DNA of 64,000 nucleotides from Sisyra terminalis (lineage: Eukaryota > Arthropoda > Insecta > Neuroptera > Sisyridae). The notes beneath the pieces are model-generated. The model was not told where the DNA came from and ran no database searches. It saw only the letters and a list, made by a program, of their open reading frames with translations. The first letter of the stretch is position 1; each line of letters starts with the position of its first letter. The translations under genes and the position numbers were made by a program. Positions 13,393 through 24,700 of the stretch are shown in pieces. Where the stretch lies: assembly GCA_958496175.1 (NCBI GenBank), contig OY292280.1, positions 10,788,001 to 10,852,000 of the forward strand, written 5' to 3'.

Positions 13393-14497
13393 GCTCCAAG
13401 TTTGTTACAAAGTTATTATTTGATGAATACCTTGACTTTTCCCGCACAAACGAGAGCATCGAATGCTTTTTCAAATTACCAACATTTTAATTGAATTTAT
13501 TTTTGTTGTGTGAGTGGAAAATTTCTAAAAGCTCTTTAATAATATTAAGACTTATTTTTTTATTAGTATGGATGCATACTAAACTGGGCCAAAAAAATCG
13601 ACAATTTCTTTTTTTGAAAAGTATATCGAAAATATTGTTCAAGATGACAAAAAAAAAAAATCGGAAAAAAGCTCCAAGTTTGTCACAAAGTTATTATTTG
13701 ATGAATACCTTGACTTTTCCCGCACAAACGAGACCATCGAATGCTTTTTCAAATTACCAACATTTTAATTGAATTTATTTTTGTTGTGTGAGTGGAAAAT
13801 TTCTAAAAGCTCTTTAATAATATTAAGACTTATTTTTTTATTAGTATGGATGCATACTAAACTGGGCCAAAAAAATCGACAATTTCTTTTTTTGAAAAGT
13901 ATATCGAAAATATTGTTCAAGATGACAAAAAAAAAAAATCGGAAAAAAGCTCCAAGTTTGTCACAAAGTTATTATTTGATGAATACCTTGACTTTTCCCG
14001 CACAAACGAGACCATCGAATGCTTTTTCAAATTACCAACATTTTAATTGAATTTATTTTTGTTGTGTGAGTGGAAAATTTCTAAAAGCTCTTTAATAATA
14101 TTAAGACTTTTTTTTTATTAGTATGGATGCATACTAAACTGGGTCAAAAAAATCGACAGTTTCTTTTTTGAAAAGTACCTCGAAAATATTGTTTAAGATG
14201 ACAAAAAAAAATATCGGGAAAAAGCTCCAAGTTTGTTACAAAGTTATTATTTGATGAATACCTTGACTTTTCCCGCACAAACGAGAGCATCGAATGCTTT
14301 TTGAAATTACCAACATTTTAATTGAATTTATTTTTGTTGTGTGAGTGGAAAATTTCTAAAAGCTTTTTAATAATATTAAGACTTATTTTTTTATTAGTAT
14401 GGATGCATACTAGACTGGGCCAAAAAAATCGACAATTTCTTTTTTGAAAAGTATATCGAAAATATTGTTCAAGATGACAAAAAAAATATCGGGAAGC
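13393..14497. repeat. 278 bp tandem array, four copies
   Basis: Units start with GCTCCAAGTTTGT at 13393, 13671, 13949 and 14224 (periods 278, 278 and 275). Units are nearly identical. Each consists of about 190 bp of non-transposon DNA followed by about 86 bp matching the left end of the foldback element at 14411 (TAAACTGGGCCAAAAAAATC onward). The last unit runs straight into the complete element. Reading frames inside are by-products of the repeat. Confidence 0.9.
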
Positions 14498-15690
14498 TTT
14501 GAGCCCTTAATATTAATATTAATATTTTGTAGAGCATTAAATTCCCTTCAAGAATCTATATTATTTATTTCTATTTATTTATTTGGTCGTTTGTTACAAA
14601 GTTCCAAAATAAAGAAGATAAATCTAAAAATTTTATCATTGTTTAAAGCTTGATTATTCGGAAATGGCATGTCTGGCAAAAATTTTTAAAGAAACATTTT
14701 TTGTAGAGAATTTAATTTTCTATAAATATATGTGCAGATATTTTTTTTACCTTGATAGTTTGACAGCATTGACGCAAAAATCAAATCACAAATAAAAAAT
14801 CGAAATTACTGTTCATAGACCTCAAAATATTAATATTAAGGGCTCAAACCTTCTCGATTTTTTTTATCACCTTGAACAATGCTGTCCATGCTGTCAAACT
14901 ATCAAGGTAAAAAAATTCATATGCACATATATTTATAAAAAATTAAATTCCCTACAAAAAACGTTTTTTGAAAATTTTTGCCAGAGATGCCGTTTCCGAA
15001 TAATCAAGCTTTAAATATTGATATAATTTTTAAATTTATCGTCTTTATTTTGGAATTTTGTAACTAACGAAAAAATAAATATATAGAAATGAACAATATT
15101 GATTCTTCATGGGAATTTAATGCTCTACAAAAAAGGTCTCTTAACGTTTTTACATAAAATCACTCTTTTGAAATTGGTGCAACAACGAAAAAAAAAACAA
15201 TAATTTAATTTTTCCTTCAACTTAAATTGTGAATAACTTTTGAAAAAGTGATTTTATGTTAAAACGTTAAGAGACCTTTTTTGTAGAGCATTAAGTTTCA
15301 TTCAAGAATCTATATTGTTTATTTTTTTATTATTTGGTTTGTTAGTTACAAAATTCCAAAATAAAGAAGATAAATCTAAAAATTATATCAATGTCTGAAG
15401 CTTGATTATTCGGAAACGACGTATCTGGCAAACATTTTCAATGAGATGTTTTTTGTAGGGAATTTAATTTTCTATAAATATATGTGCAGATGATTTTTTT
15501 TACCTTGGTTGTTTGACAGCATTGACGCAAAAATCAAAGTACAACCAAAAAAATCGAAATTTAAGATGATAGACCTCTTAATATTAATATTAAGGGCTCA
15601 AACCTTCCCGATATTTTTTTTGTCACCTTGAACAATATTTTCGATACACTTTTCAAAAAAAAAAATAGCCGATTTTTTTGGCCTAGTCTA
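14411..15690. mobile_element. Foldback DNA transposon with 8 bp target duplication
   Basis: The ends TAGACTGGGCCAAAAAAATC and GATTTTTTTGGCCTAGTCTA are inverted repeats. The flanks are atgcatac (14403-14410) and atgcatag (15691-15698), a 7/8 match to an 8 bp target-site duplication. The interior is largely palindromic around about 15215 and contains TTAATATTAATATTAAGGGC and tttttgtagagcattaa. It has no transposase. The 8 bp duplication fits hAT-like or P-like insertion. Confidence 0.8.
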
Positions 15691-15696
15691 ATGCAT

Positions 15697-16960
15697 AGTA
15701 TATTAAAGAACTATTCTAGGTAAAGACATTTTTCCCATTATTTTTGAATAATAATGTCCAAATTTTGTATAGTATTTTCCCTTAACTCTTTTAAGTTCGA
15801 ACCGATTTTCTAGATCCTATAAGTGCCGACGCATTTTTGCTGATTTTGGAGTAGTTTAGGAAAAAAAATTGGCTCAAATTCAAGTGAAATTAAACAATCA
15901 AAACTCAAGGAAAACTTTTTTATGTAGTTTCACCATTTTTAATATATTATTTGACGATTTTTTTATAAAATATAAGTTCCATAGGAAATTACATTTTTAT
16001 CTAGCAATGATATAGCAGGATGAGCGCTATCGCGCTCCCGGCAAATACGTGGTTGTAGCGTAGTAAAATTTTTGATGTTTTTAATAATATTCAAAAAAAT
16101 TTTGTACTACGATGTAAAGGGGAAACTACATATAGTAATAAAATTTTGTTTGAAAAATAGATTTTGTTACAATTTCCATTATCAATGAATAAACTATCAC
16201 AAAAAGTATTAATTTGTATTACCCAAAAGTGCACTTTTTGCGCAAAACAGGCTTTGGTTGACCAAATTTTACTTAGCATTATGAATGTTTATCAAAGAAC
16301 TATAAAAGAGCTGAAAATTTTAATAAAAGGTGCTCATCTATGTGCCGTAGATACGGCTGATTTTGTTCAAAAGTTTCATAATTTTTGAATACAAAAATTT
16401 AGCAGTTAGCCCTTTTAGTGCTGAAAAGTGCTATCATGATTCTTCTGTCTTTTGCGAAGAGTGACACTCCTTGGAGTAATACTGTACTCCTTCGTGCCAC
16501 TCGTTTGAGTGGCACAAAAAGTGGACTTTCGGGATTACTGATTTAAACCTTTTGAGTAATTTTTTTCATTGAAATTGGAAATTATATCAAAATTGGTTTC
16601 TTAATACGATAATGAATATACTATTTATAATTTCCCCATCATATGGTACGAAAGTACGAAATTACTTCGAAAGTTAGATGAAGATATAGCTTCCTATAGA
16701 ACTCATATTTTGTAAAAAAAATCGTCAGATACTATATTAAAAAGGGTGAAACTACATATAACAGTTTTCTTTGAGTTTTGAATATTTATATTCACTTGTA
16801 TTGGGGACATTATTTTCTTAAGCTACTTTAAAATCAGCAAAAATGCCTCGGTACTTATAGTATCTTCGTAGTTAGAGTTAAGGGAAAAATACTATGCAAA
16901 ATTTGGACGTAATTTAAACATCGATTTCAAAATAATGGAAAAAAAATATAGTTTGGAATC
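15697..16960. repeat. Inverted duplication, about 270 bp arms
   Basis: The block 15735-16000 is the reverse complement of 16685-16955; both contain gcatttttgctgatttt and tatgtagtttcacc in mirror orientation. The roughly 0.7 kb between them holds the hairpin GAGCGCtatcGCGCTC near 16023 and GTGCCACTCgtttGAGTGGCAC near 16493. Small open frames at 16164-16388 and 16935-17288 are unrecognised. It may be part of the decayed Helitron whose helicase tail lies at 17517. Confidence 0.55.
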
Positions 16961-17516
16961 ATTATATATAATAAACAAGCCAAGAAAAAACGTAGCTATA
17001 GAGCATTTCCCCTCTCTTACTCTACATCGTTTTGGTATATTTTTGCCTGTCTTACATTGGACATGCGCATACGTTCGATTGTGTTTGGTTTGTTACACCA
17101 TATTTGGTATGAATAACAGAGATCAATTGGTTGTGCACATTTGTATAGAACAATTGGTTAATAGCGATAATAATAACATTATAAACGTGCGTTATATATT
17201 CAAATATACGAAAATAAATGCCAAAAAATTAATAAAGGTATTATTTCATTGTTTAATTGGTTGGTTATCGGTCCATCTATGGTCATGAACTAACAAAATA
17301 ATCATTACAAGATGATTACAGCAAAAAGCCGTTGATATGCGTCGTAATAAAGAAGAAATTGAGTTATAGGACATATATTATTATTCATTAATTCAGGCTT
17401 AAAAATACTTGTTTTAAAATTTATACCATGCATTGGATGAATATTTTTCAAGCCTATTACAGGTATGTGTTGGAAAAACATTCTTTAGGCGTGTAGGACC
17501 GTGTTGAAAACGTTAG

Positions 17517-17789
17517 GTGGGCGTGGCCGAATCACGTTCAGGAACAATACATTTTATTCCTAGAATTACATTAGACACAGCTAATGACTCATTTTTGCCT
17601 TACAACTTCGTTCGACATCAGTTTTCAGGTAGTCTCTCTAATGCCATCTTAACAGTTGGATTTTATCTTCCTGAAGCATGTTTTACACATGGTCAACTTG
17701 ACTCCGCATTTTCTAAAACTGTGACATCAGATTCTTTGAAAATTCAAGTTTTAGAAATACCACGTCAAACAACAAACAATATAGTTTAG
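17517..17789 (+). pseudogene. Helitron helicase C-terminal relic
   Basis: The 90-residue open frame contains GFYLPEACFTHGQLDSAFSK and later SLKIQVLE, and near its start PRITLDT, then RHQFSGSLSNA. This is the order found at the end of Pif1-type helicases of Helitrons: a P.I.L.P motif, RRQFP.RLAFAMT, G.YLPEPCF.HGQLYVA.SR, D.LK. The central INKSQGQTF motif is missing and the SR of the final helicase motif is altered. The fragment is therefore a dead remnant, and no upstream Rep or helicase core is readable. A nearby inverted repeat (cgtggttgtagcg near 16050 against cgctacaaccacg near 17964) may bracket the element. Confidence 0.7.
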
Positions 17790-18522
17790 AAAGAAATATA
17801 CGACTAAAAAATATTTTGTGCAAATGCACAGGGGTCCCCTAGTAGTTCTTTAATATAGTTTACATCCTTAACAATCTCAAATATTTCTAATTTCCCTTTT
17901 ACATGGTGCTATAGAACGAAATTTCTTTGAAAGTTATTAAAAATGTATCATCAATTTTACTGCGCTACAACCACGTTATCAATTTTTCATTTGCATCAAA
18001 CAAAAAGCTCGGCGCCGTTAAAGCGTGATAAAAATTGACAAACCAAAGCTCAAATAGTTCAAATCGGGAATAATATTCTATGAGAAATAAGCATCCAAAC
18101 AATTTATAAAGCTACCAACAATCACGTGCGTCATCCTCCCACTCAAATATTGACCGAATATTGAAGCTTTTCAGCAATTCGGAAAATTTCTCACATATTT
18201 CATTCAAATCGTGCTTTCGTGCAAATTCACTCGATCAAATCGCACTACAGAAATATCTAAAATATCATTCATCCGAAAGGAGGAAAAAATCAAGGTCTCT
18301 CATTGATATTTTATCAGAAATAACGAAATATAAAAAGCGTATATTTGAAAGTCACAAATTACACACAATGCTTTATTGAAGCAAAAATAGATCACGAATG
18401 TGTATCAAATATAGATAAATCCATTGTTAGCAGCATATAAAAGAAATATTTGACCGCAAAAAGTTTTTGGAAGGATTCTTTATACCCGTCTACTTTAAAT
18501 ACCTATGTTATTAATGGTTTGG
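17790..18522. other. No gene seen
   Basis: AT-rich DNA with four AGCT words between 18005 and 18170. A 72-codon open frame at 18161 has no recognisable features. Confidence 0.5.
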
Positions 18523-18534
18523 TTCAAGGGCGGA

Positions 18535-18774
18535 TTGGGGGGGGGGGGAAGCCGTGCCCCCCCAGGGTATTTTTGTGTACTCTGGAGATTCCATAACAGT
18601 ACGTAATTAGAAGCAAATCAAATTATTAAAGTTGTGAAAATATATGAATTATTAGGGAAACTAGTCTACTTCTGGCTGGAATTGCGAATTTTTTTCGTGA
18701 TCCCTTTCACGAACTTGCAAATGAAAGATGATATTGTGCCCCCCACCCCAGAAAAAATCCTTAATCCGCTCTTG
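18535..18774. mobile_element. hAT-type MITE (AAGGGCGGATT ends)
   Basis: The ends CAAGGGCGGATTgggg and AATCCGCTCTTG form terminal inverted repeats around a 240 bp core with G and C runs. The flanks gtttggtt (18527-18534) and gtttggta (18775-18782) are an 8 bp target duplication with one mismatch, as expected for hAT transposition. Other copies lie at 47529-47805 and 57435-57593. It sits exactly at the left end of the larger palindrome that starts at 18779. Confidence 0.85.
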
Positions 18775-18778
18775 GTTT

Positions 18779-20675
18779 GGTATAAGCTTGGATCAGGAAC
18801 GTCGAAATTTGAGAACTGTTTCGAATGGTTTCGTAATTATTCCTGTACGTATTGTTCACTCGAATGCAATTTTTACGTAAATTTTGACATATGTCAGAAA
18901 TGAAGAAGCGACGGTTATTTTCAAATATGTATTATCAAATATATATAACAGAACATAAAAATTAAACAGTGCAATAATGTGACAATAAATATTACCTAAG
19001 TATATTTTTCATTTCTCAAATATTTTGGAGTTTCCTTTCACTAATAACAATACATCACAGTTTTTCACAATTTTTTTTCCCATAAAATAGTAAACTTTAT
19101 TAAGAAAATTTGGTTCAAGTCCATTTTAACACACCCACAATCTGGCAACGTTGCATTATTGACTTTGTTTTTAATTTAATTCGTGATTAAATCGATCCAT
19201 AATAAAAATTTAGTTACAAAAGAGATAATTATACCATATTAGAATTAAATCATCAAAAATATCGCGAATTAAATTTAAAAAAAAATCGAAAATGCAATGT
19301 TGGCAGATTGTGGATGTACTAAAATGGACTTGAAACGAAAATTTAATTTTTCATATTACAATATAAATACATATTTGAAAATAACCGTCGCTTCTTCATT
19401 TCTGGCATATGTCAAAGTTTACGTACAAATTGCATTCGAGTGAACAATACGTAGGGGAGACTGGGTACAAAAGTAACGGCGGGTCGAAAGTAACAAGTGC
19501 TTTCTAGGTTTATCCAATTCGGAACATTGTTTTGCTGCCATCAAGTGATAGCCTAGAGCACCCCCCTCAATCACATTAAGTCGACGCGTGCGCAGTGCAT
19601 TGTTAAGTTATATAATTGAACGTAATGTGTTTTAATGAGCCAAAAGTAAGCGAAACTCGTAATTACGAAATATATCATCATTTACCCTATTTGATTTTAT
19701 TACATTAAAATCTCCACTAAAAATCTTTGAAATTTTATCTTGTTAAAAATTTGCGATACCTCGGATGAGTAGGGGAGACTGGGTACGAAAGTAACGGCGG
19801 GTCGAAAGTAACAAAAGTTTTCTAGGCTTGTCCAATGGGCGGACATCGTTTTGCTGCCTAGATAGCCTAGAGCACCCCCCTCAATCTCATTTAGTCGACG
19901 CGTGCGCAGTGCGTTGTTAGGTTATATAATAGGACGTGATGTGTTTTAACGAGCCAAAAGTGTTTTTCGACGTTTTCTTATTTATTGTTTACATAGTCGT
20001 AAAAAGATCGTAGTAATCCGAATGTTTACATATCCATTCTTGATTAGATAAATTGTACATTGTTTAAATTCATTTCTGTCTAGCACGTTCCGTTTTAAGG
20101 TTATGTTACACGTTTTATTAATAATAAGAATGGATACAAAAGTAACATAGCCCCCTAGGGTACAAAAGTAATATGTTACTTTTGTCCTCGAAATGATTTT
20201 ATTACCAACATTACATTTTTATGGATGTCTACTTCAATAGAATGGTTTTCTATACACTTCCGTGTCGGTAGTTCATCATGCAGTAGTTTTTATGCGTTGT
20301 CGCGGCATTCTACTGATTCATTTCCTTTAAATATATATTTTTTGAGTATTTAAAATGCTGAATTTGGTTTATATTATTAATATAAAGTCTTAAAATAAGT
20401 AATTTGTTGATTTAACTTGTACTATGTTTTCATTAGCAACCTTTTTGTCTTGTTACTTTCGACCCGCCTACATGGTCCAAAGTAACAACTGACAATTTTT
20501 TAACTCTGTGGTATTCATATAAAACACACGATAATTTAATAAATCAAGTTACTTTTGTGAAGAACATAAACTAAATTTATATGTGGTTATATTAATTTAA
20601 TAGCAATAATAACACCCAGCCAGAAATCAAGGTAAAAGTACAAAGTGTTACTTTGTACCCAGTCTCCCCTATACC
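18779..20675. mobile_element. Palindromic hAT-like element, interrupted copy
   Basis: The left end is GGTATAAGCTTGGATCAGG and the right end is the remnant TATACC at 20670-20675. The flanks aatggttt (18523-18530, now separated by the hAT MITE) and aatggttt (20676-20683) are an exact 8 bp target duplication. The arms pair around a core at about 19108-19345, which is itself a copy of the CAACGTTGC MITE found alone at 54400 and 63260. The right arm is broken by the GGGGAGACTGGG element (19454-20669), with loss of about 60 bp. The intact sister copy is at 37848-38450. Confidence 0.8.
19454..20669. mobile_element. GGGGAGACTGGGTAC TIR element with TA flanks
   Basis: The left end GGGGAGACTGGGTACAAAAG and right end CTTTGTACCCAGTCTCCCC are inverted repeats, each flanked by TA, as in mariner/Tc1-type insertion. 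A second direct copy of the left end starts at about 19772, so the first 317 bp is a partial duplicate or an older insertion. The words AAAAGTAAC and GGGTCGAAAGTAAC recur in both orientations. There is no transposase. A related copy, split by another transposon, starts at 37824. Confidence 0.7.
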
Positions 20676-20683
20676 AATGGTTT

Positions 20684-21908
20684 TTTGGGCAATGTTTTCA
20701 CTTGATATGTTTTAATCAATTTTGTATGACAAAAATTTTGGGTTGAAAGGGAGCTTTGAAAAGCTCCCAGTATGAGAAAAGATCAAATGATGTTAGTGGT
20801 GTCCAGTCTCACAAGATATGAGTAGGTCATTTTTAAAAGAGTATAATTTACGTCGAGTAGAGCTTTGAAAGCTCCGTGCAAGCTTGTTAGAATGATGGAT
20901 ATAGATGTATTGAACTTGCATAATCTTTGTTGACGTATATCACGGAGTTGTGCTTTTCAGTGCAATGGAAAAGTTCAAGCTGGTTATATGAGTAAAAAGC
21001 TGAGGTCGTGCGTTATTAATGATAATTCGTTCATATTCGTTTAGTCGCACACTTGAATAGTTTGTCAAAAGGGTTGATGGGGACGCGGCGTATGGGGTTG
21101 GGGGATGAACACGCCGATGTGCGCCGAGCTTTGCCGAAAGCTTGCAATATCCCTGAAATTCATTCATCCATTCATCCCGGGCTTCGTAATGAAAGCTTCG
21201 TGATCAACTTGTTGAATTCTATTTGAACGCAATTGTCACTCCTGCTAGACGTCCTGTTCTCGCAACTGTTTTCCACGACAATGAACAGAGCGCGTTTAAT
21301 AAGGACCAAGGGTGAAATCTATTTCCTATTTCCTCTTTCGCTTTTCCCATTTATCATTTTCATTTCAATTAGTTTAATTATTTTTCAACGCATACATGTG
21401 ACAATGCCAACACGTGAAAATGAAACTGAGTGAAAAAAAGCTCCACGTCAAGCTCTATCCCATATTTATATTCCACTTGGAACTGTACCATAATTACATC
21501 AGCTGAACCTTTCAAATTAATATCTACCAATTAATTTGTGGAATATCTTCCCATTTCAATTACCATCCGGTTCAATATTCAATTATATGTTCGCAATTAG
21601 ATTTAATATTTAAACTAAGTACATTGGCATATTTGCATGTTTATAATTGAAAGCAGTAAATCATGCACATATATTGTTAATCAAACACCAGTGTAGTAAC
21701 CATATTTAATTAATATCTCCAGAGCTAACACAATGAATAATTAGTAAGTAAAAACATTGAACATTGAACCTGTCATTTATCAACTTCGAATTCTTCTTCT
21801 TTGGCATTTTCCCATTACAAGTTCACCGATTTTACCCCCCACAATTCTCTGATTTTCCAATCTCCTCACCCTTAAATCTTTCTTCATACCTTGTTCAATA
21901 TAACTATT
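20684..21908. other. Intergenic DNA with an AGCT-rich island
   Basis: From about 20750 to 21500 there are about 13 AGCT words, for example gggAGCTTTGAAAAGCTCcc near 20750 and gAGCTTTGAAAGCTCcgtg near 20861. Locally higher GC at 21060-21240. No coding exon is supported. From 21500 to 21908 nothing is recognised. Confidence 0.5.
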
Positions 21909-22400
21909 AGAGTGGCTCAAAAAAATCGATTATTTATTTTTTACAAGTGACACGGAAAAATTGGTTGCTAGACACCTTAAAAAAATTCTCACCAAGTATG
22001 AGCTCTTAATTTTAATAGCAAAATCCTCCGCATCGCAGTTTTCTATTTTTTTCTCAGTCCAATAGAAAAAAATTCATACCTCATCATTTATCGATTGTAC
22101 AGAAAAATTTTTTGAAAGAATTTTTTAGGAAATTTAATGCTCTACAAAAAAGGTATCTTATATTTTTTTCGTAAGCCTCACCATTTGAAAGATATTAAGG
22201 ATTTAATTTTGAATATTTTAAGACAAATTTCATTTTTGTTTATGAATTTTATAACTCGACAGTAAATGACTCTTATACAATGCACAATAAAAAATTTTGT
22301 TGGAAATTAACTGTTCTATAAAAATGGTTTCTTATGTTTTGGCGATTAAATTAACCGTTCAAAAGATATTCATCATCAAACTTTCATGTGTACGGATTTT
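21909..22400. mobile_element. Half of a foldback element (TAGAGTGGCTCAA end)
   Basis: It begins TAGAGTGGCTCAAAAAAATC, the same terminal type as the foldback elements at 14411, 22551 and 44899, and contains the family words gctctacaaaaaaggt and gagctcttaat. I do not see its right end, so it appears truncated. Confidence 0.55.
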
Positions 22401-22550
22401 AAAAGTTTTTGATGAGATATTCGAATAATTTCAATTTAATTAACAGATTAACACATAAACTGACTAACACCTACAATTTTTAGTACCCATCATGCTTTGA
22501 ACTGCTAAAATAAAAAACCAAACATAAAAGTAGCTGCGTAACCTCTATAC

Positions 22551-23012
22551 TAGAGTGATTCAAAAAAATGAAATTTTTTATTTTTTCTTGCAAACAGGTT
22601 GAAATGTTTTGATTTGACGTAAAGACACTAGTTAAAATTTCAGCTCATATTATTAATATAAAGGTTGTCCTCATCGCATTTTTTTATTTCCCATAAGAAT
22701 GACATGGGAAAAGTTATTTTTACTTCTTCTGATTTTTATACTGTTGAAACGACTATTTAAATAATAAATCTCTTCTATGATCTTTATAGAGAATTAAACG
22801 TTCTACAAAAAAGGACTGATAACATTTTTTGATTAGTCCATATGTTCAAAAGTTATTCAAGATCAAAGTTCAATTCTTTAAAAATTTGATGACAACCTTA
22901 ATATTAATATTAAGAGCTGAAATTGTAACTAGTGTCTTTTTACTTCAAAACAAAACTTTTCAGCCTGTTTGCAAGAAAAAATATTAATTTTTTATTTTTT
23001 TGAATCATCCTA
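22551..23012. mobile_element. Foldback DNA transposon, 462 bp
   Basis: The ends TAGAGTGATTCAAAAAAATG and TTTTTTTGAATCATCCTA are inverted repeats; inner arms pair too (ttgcaaacaggttgaaa against cagcctgtttgcaag). The flanks ctctatac (22543-22550) and ctctgcac (23013-23020) match at 6 of 8 positions, a decayed 8 bp target duplication. It is non-coding. It abuts the LINE relic downstream. Confidence 0.7.
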
Positions 23013-23139
23013 CTCTGCACTGGTGATTCAATTAAAAAAATGTCCTCTGTTAGTTTTCAATTGGAAAAATCTTTCATTAAGGAGTTGTATCGGTTTAATT
23101 AGGAAAAAAAATTTCCATATAAAAAATAAAGTATTTTAT

Positions 23140-23660
23140 TTAAACTTTTTACTGTCTGATCTCAACGAAAAGTGGGATATGGAGCAGGAAATACACAACC
23201 GAATTGAGCAATTCAAAGATGCGAATAATCTTTGTGGATCAAATTTTATCCCTGAAACTGTGGCTAAAAATGATGTGCTCCTTATTGTCTTATCCGGAAT
23301 TGTAGGATGGACTCTTGTCCGGAGACTAGAAGATAAAACTATCGCATTTGAAATGTGGAGAAGATATCTGGAGGGATCACGTGCAAAATGAAGAAGTACT
23401 AACGAAATTTAATACTTAATAAGAATTTTTTTGATATCTATAAAGACGAGAAATTTATTTTATAAAAAATATCATTTACTCCAGCTTATTATTCAGGGTA
23501 TTCAGGGAATTGAAGGAAAAAGATTTCTGGGAAGAAGAAGAACATTCTGGCTAGCAAACCTTCGGGGGTGGTTTGGAAAAAGTACTAGTAGACTCTTCCG
23601 CACTATTGTATCAAATAATTTATATTGCCATGATTATCGCCAACCTTCAATGTTGTAGGG
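23140..23660 (+). pseudogene. Non-LTR retrotransposon reverse transcriptase, C-terminal relic
   Basis: Two frames give recognisable pieces of an insect LINE polyprotein C-terminus. The first, within 22969-23391, has MEQEIHNRIEQ, then AFEMWRRYLE. The second, from 23431, has SIKTRN, YHLLQLIIQG, IEGKRFLGRRRTFWLANLRG and WFGKSTSRLFR. In intact relatives the order is EI..RI.Q, ...ETWTL, FEMW..RR..KI.W, KTRKL.YLGHI, LLQLI..GKI.GKR..GRRR.SWL.NLR.W. Stops and frameshifts between the pieces show it is dead. Only the 3' end of the element is present. Confidence 0.75.
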
Positions 23661-23734
23661 GCACCAAAAGAAAAAGAAGAAGAATGTTTTACGCTTACCC
23701 ACTAGACAAAGAATGTCGGAAATTTTCGTAGAAT

Positions 23735-23940
23735 AGTATTTAAAACTCCGCATTGAAGAAAAATGATCTCGGGGAAGAAGAAAGACATTCTAGCTAGCCA
23801 ACCTTCGGGGGTGGTTTGGAAAAAACACTAGAAGACTCTTCCGCGTTGTGTCAGAAAATAAAAATTCCCATGATTATCGCCAATCTTTAACCTTGTAGGG
23901 TCACCAAAATAAAATGAAGAAGAATATCTTAAACTTTCCC
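23735..23940 (+). pseudogene. Second LINE 3' tail, tandem to the first
   Basis: The stretch 23760-23920 repeats the end of the preceding relic (tctcggggaagaagaaagac, cttcgggggtggtttggaaa, agactcttccgc, cccatgattatcgccaatc). Both copies finish with a purine-rich tail (aaaagaaaaagaagaag, aaaatgaagaagaat). Two 3' ends about 240 bp apart suggest a tandem duplication or one LINE inserted behind another. Confidence 0.65.
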
Positions 23941-23949
23941 AAAAATACC

Positions 23950-24571
23950 GTCTTACAAAAAAAATGTAAATTTCGGTGAAATTTGCTCTACCGTCTTTCT
24001 GTTAATTGTTGTAACAGAAAAAAATAAAAATCCAAATTCCAGCTCTTGTGAATTTTATCTTGAAAACCTATGTAAAATTTCATCAAAATCGGTTTAGTAG
24101 TTCTCGAGAAATCTTGACAACCGACTTTGAATCACTGATTCGAGAAAAATGTGATAATAAGTGAGCAGCAACACCGATATACCTAGAAATGTATGAATCG
24201 ACTTTTTAAGCATCGATATATCGTTCATCAACATCGATGTTTTAACGCTCGACTTTAATCGTTAAAGTATTTTTTAGGAATAATATACTCAGGGTAGCCA
24301 ATTTTGTAACCGATTTCCGATTTACCAGCAACTGATTGACTAGAAAAAAGAAAAATATCTTACAAATTAAGAATTATTTGACCAATTAAGGATCAATTAA
24401 CGACTCACTTTGTGTACCTCTAGGTCTATACAGAGGTTTAGGCAAAGAGTTAGTTTAATTCTAATTTTATGAGTTTCAATAAATTTTGTTAGAGATATAT
24501 GGACATATCTGATCCAAAAAATATCAATAAAGAAGTATTTACCAAAAAAAAAAAAAAAATCTTACTTGATG
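23950..24571. repeat. Unclassified repeat fragments
   Basis: The stretch aaaatttcatcaaaatcggt near 24075 is a phrase common in arthropod transposon 3' regions. At 24170-24260 there is a copy of the TATCGAT family (catcgatatatcgttcat), also seen near 29110, 38720, 44270 and 47420. No gene. Confidence 0.5.
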
Positions 24572-24700
24572 AGCCTACTAGTGGCTGAGTGGTCATGTAA
24601 CCACTTCAAAATTGATAGGTATTGGGTGTGATCCTTTTTTGTGCAAATTTTTAATATTTCTCGATTTCGGATTTTTATTTATTCTAGAGTCTTTAAAGAC
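24572..24700 (+). repeat. tRNA-derived SINE, copy 2 (diverged)
   Basis: The head GAGCCTACTAGTGGCTGAGT and tail (ttcggatttttatttattctagagtc) match the other copies. The B box is eroded (tattgggtgtgatcc). Likely inactive. Confidence 0.65.

Noticed and set aside
13491..14050. Two identical 93-codon frames
   Set aside because: They are the same frame read through the 278 bp tandem repeat and end in transposon sequence.
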